Shown piece after piece: positions 9,802-18,800 of a stretch of DNA of 64,000 nt. Each line of letters opens with the position of its first letter. The stretch's first letter is position 1. Source of the DNA: VAZQ01 sp963821505 (GTDB lineage: Bacteria; Pseudomonadota; Alphaproteobacteria; Rhizobiales; Xanthobacteraceae). The stretch is taken from contig CAWGEH010000007.1 in assembly GCA_963821505.1 (NCBI GenBank), forward strand, positions 134,541 to 198,540, read 5' to 3'. The notes under the pieces were generated by a model. The model saw only the letters and a program-made list of their open reading frames with translations, was not told the origin of the DNA and did not search any database. A program made the translations under genes and the position numbers.

Positions 9802-9863
9802 GGGGCTATTTATCCTTCGGCTTTGACCCTTCCGGCTTTGGCCTGCGATCAGGGTCGAATTTC

Positions 9864-9878
9864 TTATGCTTCATGTTT
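9864..9878 (-). promoter_or_regulatory. Shared TTCATGTTT element, copy 3 (molybdopterin oxidoreductase)
   Basis: The plus strand reads TTATGCTTCATGTTT; its complement matches copy 1 at 13 of 15 bases. It lies 63-77 bp upstream of the oxidoreductase ATG, in the 96-bp gap after the asparaginase gene. This placement suggests that the oxidoreductase-oxygenase pair has its own promoter. Confidence 0.45.
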
Positions 9879-9897
9879 AATATCACGCGTCGTTGAC

Positions 9898-10953
9898 CTA
9901 GACAATTAGCCTACCGGGAGGCCCCATCCCGGGCCCAACGCGGATCGCTCCAACCTGCTCGCCACGGCTGTTGATCAGTGCCTCCGCAACCAGTGACTCG
10001 GCCGCGTCGCGGTCCACCAGTCCCAACGATTGCAGCATGGTCACCATCACGAATTCCGCCGCCCGGCGGGCGCCGTCGTCGATTTTGAGAGCAATTCCCA
10101 GGCCAAGCTTAGGGACGATTGCGACGTGAACGCCCTCCGCCCCCATCTTTACGACAAAGCGCGAGTCGCCCGCGGACATCGCACGCGTGTCGAAACGCCC
10201 GCTTCCGCCGACGAGCCACGGATGGCCGGTCATCGCCGCCAACAACCGCCCGGCGGCCTCGCCTCGGCGGCCGCCGAGTTGCTCGGGTGATGCAAATTTC
10301 GCCATCGCACGAGCGAGGTTGCGCAGCGGCAAGGCATGCGCCGGGATCCCACAGCCATCGACCCCGCTGGGGGTCTGCCCGAGATCCAGCTCCGACAGTT
10401 CGCCGAGAGCGGTCGTGACCAGGCGCTGGATCGGATGCGACCGCTCGACATAGGCCGCGAGGGAAAAATTCATGTGACAGGCCGCCGTGAGAAATCCGGC
10501 GTGTTTTCCCGAGCAGTTATTGTGCAGCGGCGACGGCCGCCGTCCCGCGGCGATCAGCTGACAGGCGGCGCTCGCGTCGAACGGATCGTGCGTGCCGCAT
10601 TCGAGTGCATCGCCCTGCAATCCGATTTGCGCGAGCCAGGTTTCGACGGCGCGTACATGTCCCGGCTCTCCGCTGTGCGAAGCGCAGGCGAGCGCGAGAT
10701 GCTCGTCGGTGAGCCGGAAACGCTCGGCCGCTCCGGTCTCGATCAGCGGCAGGGCCTGGATCATCTTGACCGCGGAGCGCGGAAAGATCGGCCGCACGAT
10801 GTCGCCCCAGCTCGCGATGATATTGCCGCTGGAATCGGCCATCGCCACAGCCCCGCGATGGCTGCTTTCAACGCCGTTGCCACGGTGGACCTCGACCAGG
10901 ACGGGGTTGGCCAGCCGCTCGGTGCTCGTCTCGCCGGGGTTGTCGGAGCTCAT
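9898..10953 (-). CDS. L-asparaginase II family protein
   Basis: About 351 residues of the asparaginase II family (Rhizobium etli thermolabile type), which hydrolyses L-asparagine to aspartate and ammonia. Visible family blocks are VEVHRGNGVESSHRGA, FPRSAVKMIQALPL, HNNCSGKHAGFL with the conserved Cys and Lys, and SGVDGCGIPAHAL. I chose the ATG at 10953 because it overlaps the stop of the upstream gene as ATGA; an ATG 11 codons earlier has no support. Co-transcription with the aspartate dehydrogenase-like gene suggests that both act on Asn/Asp or on a related amide. No signal peptide. Confidence 0.9.
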   Translation of the reverse strand: MSSDNPGETSTERLANPVLVEVHRGNGVESSHRGAVAMADSSGNIIASWGDIVRPIFPRSAVKMIQALPLIETGAAERFRLTDEHLALACASHSGEPGHVRAVETWLAQIGLQGDALECGTHDPFDASAACQLIAAGRRPSPLHNNCSGKHAGFLTAACHMNFSLAAYVERSHPIQRLVTTALGELSELDLGQTPSGVDGCGIPAHALPLRNLARAMAKFASPEQLGGRRGEAAGRLLAAMTGHPWLVGGSGRFDTRAMSAGDSRFVVKMGAEGVHVAIVPKLGLGIALKIDDGARRAAEFVMVTMLQSLGLVDRDAAESLVAEALINSRGEQVGAIRVGPGMGPPGRLIV

Positions 10954-11795
10954 GGGCTCCGGAGCAGATCGAGCGCGCGCAGGCACATGCCGTCGCGCAC
11001 GGCGGCGACCAGGCTATGTCCGGTCAACGCGGAGGTCTTCGGATTTGTCGGGGACGCCAGCGCGAGAATTTCAAAGTTGAACCGGCCGAACTCGCCCTCG
11101 GCTTCGATGATGCCGAGGGGCCCGCTGACATGCGGGTCCGAGCCGAGCTGAACATGCGTGCGATCGAGACCGAGGCCGGCCAGCGCGATCGTCGCAGCCA
11201 CGTTGGCGTTCTGTGGAAACTTGGCGGCAGCCTCGCGTGCGCTGCCGCGGAAGAAAATGACGCGTCGCGTCTGCGCGGACTCTTCTGCCAGAACCTCCTG
11301 CGCGGGCGTGCCGTTCCACGCCTCCGGCGCTTTCAGCGACGTGTAGGTGACGCTGCGCAATCCCGCGGTGCGCGCCGCCAACAATCCATCAATGCCGGCG
11401 ACCGCGCCCGAGGCGATCCAGAGTTCGGTGCCCGTGGGCGCCGCCGCGACCAGCGCCTGCGCAAGCTTGCGATCGGCAAGCGCGCCGACGGATGCAATCA
11501 GCAGATCCGTGTGTCGGGCAAGCACGTCGGCGCCGAAGCGCGCCACGGCCTCGTGGCCAGCCGCCTCGAGGACGATGGCAGGCTCAAGATCCAGGAGCGC
11601 GGGGAGCCCCTCGACCAAGGCGAAGCGGCCCATTGCCTTTTGCCGAAGTCGCGGGAGCTGCTCCGGGCGAACGAGGATGCCTGCAAGGGCCGAAATTTCG
11701 CCGCGGGCCTCGAGGCAACGGATGACTTCGTCGGCAATGGCGCCATATCCAATCAGGGCGATGCGCGGGAGCGCCGCTCCAGCCTTACCGATCAT
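10950..11795 (-). CDS. Aspartate dehydrogenase-like NAD(P)-dependent enzyme
   Basis: About 281 residues. An N-terminal Rossmann motif, RIALIGYGAIADEVI, is followed by the family blocks LIASVGALAD, IASGAVAGIDGL and PQNANVAATIALAGLGLD. The family converts L-aspartate to iminoaspartate/oxaloacetate plus ammonia. The ATG at 11795 with GAGAGGCG upstream is preferred over a TTG two codons earlier. Overlapping asparaginase downstream, it would complete Asn to Asp to oxaloacetate. Enzymes of this family also serve in biosynthetic or other amine chemistry, so the true substrate is open. The shared element lies only about 20 bp upstream. Confidence 0.88.
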   Translation of the reverse strand: MIGKAGAALPRIALIGYGAIADEVIRCLEARGEISALAGILVRPEQLPRLRQKAMGRFALVEGLPALLDLEPAIVLEAAGHEAVARFGADVLARHTDLLIASVGALADRKLAQALVAAAPTGTELWIASGAVAGIDGLLAARTAGLRSVTYTSLKAPEAWNGTPAQEVLAEESAQTRRVIFFRGSAREAAAKFPQNANVAATIALAGLGLDRTHVQLGSDPHVSGPLGIIEAEGEFGRFNFEILALASPTNPKTSALTGHSLVAAVRDGMCLRALDLLRSP

Positions 11796-11812
11796 GGGCA
11801 AGTCGCCTCTCT

Positions 11813-11827
11813 AAAATGAAACATTTA
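11813..11827 (-). promoter_or_regulatory. Shared TTCATGTTT-like element, copy 4 (aspartate dehydrogenase operon)
   Basis: AAAATGAAACATTTA on the plus strand. Read toward the gene, TAAATGTTTCATTTTAGA aligns well with copy 1 (AATGTTTCATGTTTGA). It is close to the start codon, so a bound protein would probably repress. Confidence 0.4.
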
Positions 11828-12091
11828 ACATTAGGCCTCTCGGGAAGCCAAGGCTTCGCCGCAGGCCGCGGCTTGGCTTGGGTTTTGCATGAGAGTTCCT
11901 GGAGCCGGCCGGGATGACGGTCGCCTGTCGCGCCGGGCGCACGAGCCTGGCTCGCGAATGCTGCTGGCAGAGAATGGATCGAGACGGGTGCGCGGATTGG
12001 CAAGCGGCTGTGCTTCATTCCAGCCGACGGGAACGCTCTCATGCGGGCATGATCGACGTGTCGCTGGGAGCGAAACGAAGGGGCGCCATCG

Positions 12092-12406
12092 ATGAGTTGG
12101 CCCGGACACGACGATGCGCCGCATTTCCAAATTTCCTGGGAACAGCATCCGCGTGTGAAATGGACGATCGACACGTTAGCCACCTTGGCTCGTCAGAACC
12201 GGCGCATCGTCATCATCTTTCTGTCGACGGCGCTCATTGCGGGATTGGTAGCCCTGGGTCCGACGATCAAGAATTCGATCATCCGGACGCTCGAACGCGT
12301 CGGCCAATCCGCAGAGCTCCGAGGCCGCGCAATCACCGATATGACGCAGCCGTCCGTCGAGAAATCTCGATCTTGGAATTATGGCGTGAGTGGGAAAGCC
12401 GACTGA
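12092..12406 (+). CDS. Possible small membrane protein, unrecognised
   Basis: 104 codons with one clear membrane segment, IVIIFLSTALIAGLVALGP, near residues 39-57, and a polar C-terminus. No family recognised and no strong ribosome site. Flanking 300-bp stretches on both sides have no convincing gene. It could be real or chance, and is listed mainly because the hydrophobic segment is well formed. Confidence 0.3.
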   Translation: MSWPGHDDAPHFQISWEQHPRVKWTIDTLATLARQNRRIVIIFLSTALIAGLVALGPTIKNSIIRTLERVGQSAELRGRAITDMTQPSVEKSRSWNYGVSGKAD

Positions 12407-12715
12407 CGCCCCGGATGCGCGATCTGCTTTGCAGGCGGCAACCTGCTTCGCCGCTATTTCTGCAAACCGGACATAGGTCCACGGACGCCGGACTGATCGG
12501 CAGCTGCGCGGCGGACGGAATAAGACTGCGGCCACGCGCGCGCCGTGATCGGAGGGAACGCGGGGCGCACGGATTTGAAAACCGGTTGTCAGATTGAAAA
12601 CTGGCGACCGCTAACGTCCTACAAAATAAAAGAAAACCGAGCACGCCACTTAACGAGACGTTAACAGCCGTCGCTTAAGGATGGCCGGTCTTTCCCGTGC
12701 AACCGGCTCGTCGTC
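12407..12715. other. No gene seen
   Basis: About 310 bp between a doubtful small gene and the GGDEF-like gene. I see no promoter, repeat or RNA feature I can defend. Confidence 0.5.
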
Positions 12716-13975
12716 ATGGCGCTCTTGGGTCCGATGGTGGTGGTCGCCGAGAGCTCGGCGGCCGACGTGGTCGACGTGCTCAGCAAGGCCGGCGCCTTCC
12801 CGATCGTCGAAACACGCTGGGCCGACGTGCCGGCGGCCATTGCCGAGATCCAGCCGGTGGCGCTCGCCATCGCCGACCCGCAAGGCGCACCCGCGCCCCG
12901 GCACGTGCATGCGGCCGTCCACAGTATCGAGACGCGCGGCGGGCCGGTGATGCCGGTGATCGCACTGGTGGAGGAGGACACCACCCTGCCCATCCCCGGC
13001 GCGCTGGCGATCGCGCTGGATGACTCCACCGACCGGTTGATTGCGCGGCTGCATTCGGCGCTGCGAATCCGCACGCTGCATGCGACCGTATTGCGGCGCG
13101 CCCGCACCGCGGGTGCCAAACGAGGAATACCGGCATCCATTGCCCCCGACCTGCTCGATGACGCGACCGTGCTCTGCGTCGGACGCGGCGGCTCCTATCC
13201 CGCGCTGTCGGTTGCCATCGGCGAACGCGTCGGCCTCATCGGCGCGCTGAGCGTCGAGACCGCCGCCCGCTATCTCAAATCCCGCGATGTGGACGGCGTG
13301 GTCATCGGCGAAGGCCTGGGGCGACGCGTGGTCGAGGCCCTGCTGACCATGTTGGCCGAGGACCCGCGCTTTCGCGACCTCCCGGTGGGCGTGCTGGACA
13401 ACGCCGCAGTGGATGATGAACGGCTGCCCAATCTGATCCGCATCGAAGCCGATCCCGCGCGTCTGGTCGAGCTTCTGCTGCCGTTCGTGCGCCTGCAGGC
13501 ATTCGAGGGCCAGCTCAAACGCGTGCTGAAGTCGCTCGAGACCGGCGGCGGCATCGATCCCGACACCGGCCTGCTCGGCTCTGAGGCGTTCTGGCGCGAT
13601 CTCGACCGCGCCGTGCAAGAACGCGAGAAGACCGGCGGCGCCCTCTCGGTTGCGCGATTTACCTTCGAGGGCGTCAGCGATCGCCGCGCCTATGTCGACG
13701 CCGCGCGACTCCTCACCCGCCTCGTGCGCAGCGTCGATTTTGCCTGCCGCGAGCAGGACGGATCGATCCTTGCGGCCTTCACCGAGACCGATCTGCGCAG
13801 CGCCCACGTGGTCGCGCGCCGAATCGCGAGCATGCTCAGGCAAACCATGCTCTCGCCCGGCCGCGACCGCCGCAGCATCAAGCCGACGATTACGCTGGCC
13901 GCCCTCAGGTCCACCGACAGTCTCGGCACGTTGGTGGCGCGGATCGGCGCCCATCCCAAGGTGGCGGCCGAGTGA
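12716..13975 (+). CDS. Receiver-like plus degenerate GGDEF-domain protein
   Basis: 419 residues. The first part resembles response-regulator folds (VVVAESSAADVVDVL, ALAIADPQGAPAP). The last 140 residues align with GGDEF domains: DPDTGLLGSEAFWRDLDRAV, then VRSVDFACREQDGSILAAFTETD and KPTITLAAL. The catalytic GGDEF/GGEEF motif is replaced by REQDGSILAAF, so it should not make cyclic-di-GMP. It could instead bind nucleotide or act as a protein partner. Soluble, no signal peptide. It stands alone before a DsbA-family gene. Family placement is fairly sure, function is not. Confidence 0.75.
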   Translation: MALLGPMVVVAESSAADVVDVLSKAGAFPIVETRWADVPAAIAEIQPVALAIADPQGAPAPRHVHAAVHSIETRGGPVMPVIALVEEDTTLPIPGALAIALDDSTDRLIARLHSALRIRTLHATVLRRARTAGAKRGIPASIAPDLLDDATVLCVGRGGSYPALSVAIGERVGLIGALSVETAARYLKSRDVDGVVIGEGLGRRVVEALLTMLAEDPRFRDLPVGVLDNAAVDDERLPNLIRIEADPARLVELLLPFVRLQAFEGQLKRVLKSLETGGGIDPDTGLLGSEAFWRDLDRAVQEREKTGGALSVARFTFEGVSDRRAYVDAARLLTRLVRSVDFACREQDGSILAAFTETDLRSAHVVARRIASMLRQTMLSPGRDRRSIKPTITLAALRSTDSLGTLVARIGAHPKVAAE

Positions 13976-14000
13976 CGGGGCGGGCGAGAGCCCTGTCCTT

Positions 14001-14049
14001 GCGCATGCTCTATTCGGAAAACCGGTTCCCACGGTTCCGGAACATGCGC
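14001..14049. repeat. Intergenic palindromic repeat of the alphaproteobacterial ACCGGTT type
   Basis: A 49-bp element with perfect 7-bp inverted ends, GCGCATG and CATGCGC, around a core containing GGAAAACCGGTTCCC. Similar dispersed palindromes are common between genes in Bradyrhizobium and relatives. It lies in the 104-bp gap between two rightward genes and could form a hairpin in RNA. Confidence 0.6.
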
Positions 14050-14079
14050 TAGTCTGGCACCCTCGCATGAGGATCTGCC

Positions 14080-14742
14080 ATGACTTCAGTCCTGCCGATC
14101 GACATGGTTTCCGACGTCGTCTGTCCCTGGTGCTTCATCGGCAAGCGCCGGCTGGAAAAGGCGCTCGCGCTGCGGCCCGATATTCCGGTCGAGCTGCGAT
14201 TTCGGCCCTATTTTCTCAATCCATGGGTGCCGCGTGAAGGCATCAGCCGGGAGGACTATCTCACCACCAAGTTCGGCTCACCCGAACGCTATCGCAACAT
14301 CGCGGGGCGGGTCGCTGACGCGGCCGCCGCCGAGGGGCTGACCTACGCGCTCGACGGCATCAAGCGCCAGCCCAACACGCTCGACTGCCATCGCCTCATT
14401 CGCTGGGCCGGTGAAGCCGGCAACGCGGCGCGCATGAAGCAGCGGTTGATGGACCTTTATTTCGCCGAGGGCGGCGATCTCACCGACCCCGACGTGCTGG
14501 TTGCGGCGGCGGCCGACTGCGGCCTCGATGCCGACGTCGTACGCCGGCGGCTCGCAGCGGACGACGATGTCGAGCGCGTGGAGCAGGAGGCCGAATCCGC
14601 CAAGGAAGCCGGCATCGACGGCGTGCCCTGCTTCATCTTCGGCGGACGCCTGGCCGTGCAGGGCGCGCAAGCGCCCGAACATCTCGCGCAGGCGATCGAG
14701 CGCGCCGCGAATGAATACGCCGCGCGCGTGGCGGCGGAATAG
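14080..14742 (+). CDS. DsbA-family thiol oxidoreductase (FrnE-like), cytoplasmic
   Basis: 220 residues, thioredoxin-fold DSBA family (PF01323). The active-site CPWC is at residues 15-18 (VVCPWCFIGKRRLEKAL), with the typical RFRPYFLNPWVPREG region and a C-terminal GVPCFIFGGRLAVQGAQ containing the cis-Pro. No signal peptide, so it is not the periplasmic DsbA. FrnE-type proteins act in cytoplasmic disulfide or polyketide-related chemistry; the exact substrate is unknown. It converges on the hupE-like pair. Confidence 0.88.
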   Translation: MTSVLPIDMVSDVVCPWCFIGKRRLEKALALRPDIPVELRFRPYFLNPWVPREGISREDYLTTKFGSPERYRNIAGRVADAAAAEGLTYALDGIKRQPNTLDCHRLIRWAGEAGNAARMKQRLMDLYFAEGGDLTDPDVLVAAAADCGLDADVVRRRLAADDDVERVEQEAESAKEAGIDGVPCFIFGGRLAVQGAQAPEHLAQAIERAANEYAARVAAE

Positions 14743-14751
14743 CGTTCGCGA

Positions 14752-15283
14752 TCAGAACATCAGCCCGCGCGCAAACCGCAACGCCAGCACGAGGATCGCG
14801 CTTGCCGCGATCCACGAGCCCAAAATGCGCATGGCGATGTTCGCCGCGAGCGGGCGCGCGCCGCCGAGATAGTGCGTGCAAGCCACCACGAGCGCGAGCG
14901 CAAGGCTTGCACCCAGCCCGGTCGCGATCAGCATGATCGTGCCGACGGTGAGCGAAATCGCCTCCGGCGGCGAGTTCCAGTCCCAGCGTCAGGCCGGCGA
15001 CGGCCGCGAGCGGCTCGCAAACGAGCGGCGGCAACGGACGCCCGAGCGCAAGGAGGAGCCCGGCCAAGCCCGTGGCAGCGAGAAGAACGTCGCCCGCGGG
15101 CGTCTGCCCGACCGCGAATGCGATCGCGGCGAGCCCCGCACCCAGCCCGGCGACGAATGCCGCCAGAGAGATGCCGCGCCGCCGCGCGCTCTGTCGGCCG
15201 ATGAGCAGGCCAAGCGCCAGCAAAGCCAGCGCATGCGCGGGCACCGCCAGCGGATGCAGCAATCCGCCGATAAGACCGCTCAT
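14752..15283 (-). pseudogene. Second HupE/UreJ-family membrane protein, one frameshift
   Basis: Two frames together make a roughly 176-residue, mostly hydrophobic protein. It starts MSGLIGGLLHPLAVPAHALALLALGLL, at an ATG overlapping the stop of the upstream hupE-like gene (ATGA). Near 14986 the frame changes; dropping one A gives SPPEAISLTVGTIML, a sequence expected in HupE/UreJ proteins, and the second frame continues to 14752. The His-rich metal motif of the first copy is only partly kept. It is probably a paralogous partner permease. The clean frames on both sides fit a single-base error. Confidence 0.75.
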
Positions 15284-15885
15284 CCGCTTGCGCTGAGAAA
15301 AGCGGCGCCAGCCAGCGCAATTGCGCCGCCGGCCGCGCGTACCGCAATGCGCCCGGCCGGCCAGCGCGCGAGCAGACCGAAAGCCATCCCGGTGAGATGC
15401 AGCAGCCCGGTCGCAACCACGAAGCCGACGGAAAAGGCGACGGCGTCCGTCCCCGGCGGAAGCTCGGCACCATGGGAATGGCCGTGGAAGATCGCGAACG
15501 CGCCTACCAGCACGGCCGCAATCCACAGCGGCGGACATGCCGCCAGCGCCACCATCAGGCCGAGCACGATCGCGGACAAGGCGATGCCTATCTCGACGCC
15601 GGGCAGCAGGATGCCGAGGATTCCCGTGACGCCCCCGAGCGCCATCACCAGCGGGAAGACGATCGGCAACAGCCAGAACGCCGGCGGCCCGAGCAACGCG
15701 CCCCACAGGCCGACCGCCACCATCGCAACCACGTGATCCGGCCCGAACAGCGGGTGCGCGAAGCCGCCGATGAAGCCGCCGCCCCCGCTGCCGCTATGGG
15801 CAAAGGCGGCGGGGCCCGCCAACAGCACCACCAGCATAGTAGATGCTGCCGCGACGGGAAGCGCGTGCCGCCGTTGATCGCTCAT
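15280..15885 (-). CDS. hupE: HupE/UreJ-family nickel/cobalt transporter-like protein
   Basis: 201 residues. A signal peptide ends near AFAHSGSG. The family motif HPLFGPDHVVAMVAVGLWG carries the conserved His and Asp-His thought to bind nickel. Then come five or six membrane segments and a HGHSHG stretch. The family supplies nickel to hydrogenases or urease, but no hydrogenase or urease gene is in the window. It is the first gene of a two-gene unit, immediately downstream of mfd on the same strand (4-bp gap). Confidence 0.85.
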   Translation of the reverse strand: MSDQRRHALPVAAASTMLVVLLAGPAAFAHSGSGGGGFIGGFAHPLFGPDHVVAMVAVGLWGALLGPPAFWLLPIVFPLVMALGGVTGILGILLPGVEIGIALSAIVLGLMVALAACPPLWIAAVLVGAFAIFHGHSHGAELPPGTDAVAFSVGFVVATGLLHLTGMAFGLLARWPAGRIAVRAAGGAIALAGAAFLSASG

Positions 15886-15889
15886 GCCC

Positions 15890-18800
15890 TCAAGCCGCCT
15901 TTGCCGGCCGCGCGAGCGCCACCAGGTTGCGCAGAATGGCCGCCGTTCCGCGCAAGCGCGCCTCCGGATCTTCCCAATCGTCGAAGAAGACCACCTTCAT
16001 GTCGGGCCGCACCCGCGCGCCCGGGCCCTGGTCGCGGATGAAAGCCACGAGCCGATCGGGGTTGGCGAAGGTATTGTCGCGGAACGAAACCACCGCGCCC
16101 CGCGGCCCGGTCTCGATCTTCTCCACATGAGCTTGCCGGCAGAGCGACTTGATGGCGACGATCTGCAGCAGATGCTCGACCTCCTCCGGCAATGGTCCGA
16201 ACCGGTCGACCAGTTCGGCGCCGAAGGCCTCGATCTCGCGCTCGTCCTCGATTTCGGCAAGGCGGCGATAGAGCGCGAGCCGCACCGGCAGGTCGGCGAC
16301 ATAATCTTCGGGGATCATCACCGGCGTCCCGACGGTGATCTGCGGCGACCACTTGTCGGCGACCGGGGCGGTGATGCCGGCCTTGAGACTGGTCACCGCC
16401 TCCTCCAGCATCTGCTGATAGAGCTCGAAGCCGACCTCCTTGATGTGGCCGGACTGCTCCTCGCCCAGGAGATTGCCGGCGCCGCGGATATCGAGGTCGT
16501 GGGAGGCGAGCTGGAAACCGGCGCCCAGGGTATCGAGCGATTGCAGCACCTTCAGCCGCCGCTCGGCCTGGGGCGTGATCTTGCCCACGGCGGGCAACGT
16601 GAACAGCGAATAGGCCCGGAGCTTGGAACGTCCCACGCGTCCCCGCAACTGATAGAGCTGCGACAGCCCGAAACGGTCGGCCCGGTGCACGATCAGCGTG
16701 TTGGCGGTCGGAATGTCGAGGCCGGATTCGATGATCGTGGTGGAGAGCAGCACGTCGTACTTGCCGTCGTAGAACGCCGACATGATGTCTTCGAGCACGC
16801 TCGCGGGCATCTGCCCGTGCGCGACCGCGACCCGCATCTCCGGCACGTGCTTGTCGAGGAAATCCTTGGCACCGGCGAGATCCTCGATGCGCGGACAGAC
16901 GTAGAAGGCCTGGCCGCCGCGGTAGCGCTCGCGCAGAAGCGCCTCGCGCACGATGACGGGATCGAACGGCGCCACGAAGGTACGCACGGCAAGCCGGTCG
17001 ACCGGCGCCGAGGCGATGATCGAAAGGTCGCGCACGCCGGACAGCGCGAGTTGCAACGTGCGCGGGATCGGGGTGGCGGTGAGCGTGATCACGTGAACCT
17101 CGGCGCGCAGCTGCTTGAGCTTCTCCTTGTGGGCGACGCCGAAATGCTGCTCCTCGTCGACGATGAGAAGGCCGAGATCCTTGAACTTGATGGTCTTGCC
17201 GAGCAGCGCATGGGTACCGACGACGATGTCGACCCCGCCTTCTGCGATTTTCTTCTTCACCCGCGCCAGCTCGGACGGCGGGATCAACCGCGAGGCTTGC
17301 GCGATGTGCACGGGAAAACCGCGGAATCGCTCCGTGAAGGTTTTGGTGTGCTGGCGCGCGAGCAGCGTGGTCGGCACGACCACCGCGACCTGCTTGCCGT
17401 TCATCGCGGCCACGAAAGCCGCGCGCAGCGCCACTTCGGTCTTGCCGAAACCCACGTCACCGCAAATCAATCGATCCATCGGTCGGCCGGAGCTCAGTTC
17501 GCCGAGCACGACGTCGATGGCGGCCTGCTGATCCTCGGTCTCCTCGTAGGGAAAACCTGCACAGAATTCATCGTAGAGGCCGTGCCCGACCGCCAGCTGC
17601 GGCGCTTCCCGCAGCTGCCGCTCGGCCGCGATCTTGATCAGCTCGTTGGCAATGTCGCGGATGCGGCTCTTCATGCGCGCCTTGCGCGCCTGCCAGGCAC
17701 CGCCGCCGAGCCGGTCGAGCTCGACGTGGGCCTCTTCCGAGCCGTAGCGCGAAAGCAGCTCGATATTCTCGACCGGTAGAAACAGCTTGTCGCCGCCGGC
17801 ATAGTGGATTTCGAGACAATCGTGCGGCGCGCCGGCGGCTTCGATCGCGCGCAGCCCCACGAAACGCCCGATGCCGTGATCGACGTGCACGACGAGATCG
17901 CCGGCGGCGAGGCTCGTCACCTCGGCGATGAAATTTTCCGGACGCCGCGCAACCCGCCGCGGGCGCACCAGGCGGTCGCCCAGGATGTCCTGCTCCGCAA
18001 TGACCGCCGCCTCGGCGGTCTCGAATCCGCTTTCGAGTCCGAGCACCGCCAGCGCGACCTGCGGCTTGGGCAGCCGCATCGCTTCCGGCCACGATCCGAT
18101 CTGCGCGAGATTGGCAAGCCCGTGGTCGGCGAGCACGTGGCCCATGCGCTCGCGCGCGCCTTCGCTCCACAGCGCGACGACGACGCGCTTGCCGCCGGCC
18201 TGCAGGGCCGTGACGTGCGCGGACACCGCCTCGAACACGTTGCGGCCGGGTTCGGCTCGCTCGGCGGCAAAATTATGCCCCTGCCGCGTCCCGATATCGA
18301 TGACAGATCCCTGCCCTTCCGGCACGGTGAACGGCGTGAGCCGCGCCAGCGCGGCGGCCTCGAGCCGCCCGCGCCACTCCGTTTTGCCGAGATAGAGCCG
18401 ATCGGGCGGCAGCGGCATGTAGAGCGCGCCCGACCCACGCTGGCCGAGGGCTGCCTGCCGCGCGTCGTAGTAATCCTTGATCTGATCCAGCCGCTCGCGC
18501 GCCGCCTCCTCGGCGAGCGGCTCGATCACCACGGCGGAGCCGGGCAGATAGTCGAACAGCGTGTCGAGCCGGTCATGGAACAGCGGAAGCCAATGCTCCA
18601 TGCCGGGATGGCGCCGGCCTTCGCTCACGGCATGGTAGAGAAGGTCGTCGGGCGCGGGGGCGCCGAACGCTTCGACATAGCCGAGACGGAAACGCCGGAT
18701 CGTTTCGGTCGTCAGCTGGAATTCCGCCACCGGCACCAGATCGAGCGCCCGCAGCTGATCGGTCGTGCGTTGGCTTTCCGGATCGAAGCTGCGGATCGTC

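Noticed and set aside
11831..12183. Overlapping minus-strand frames after the aspartate dehydrogenase start
   Set aside because: No coding character or start signals; Pro/Arg/Ser-rich as in random high-GC sequence.
12650..14068. 472-codon minus-strand frame over the GGDEF-like gene
   Set aside because: Antisense shadow; the plus strand gives a recognisable protein.
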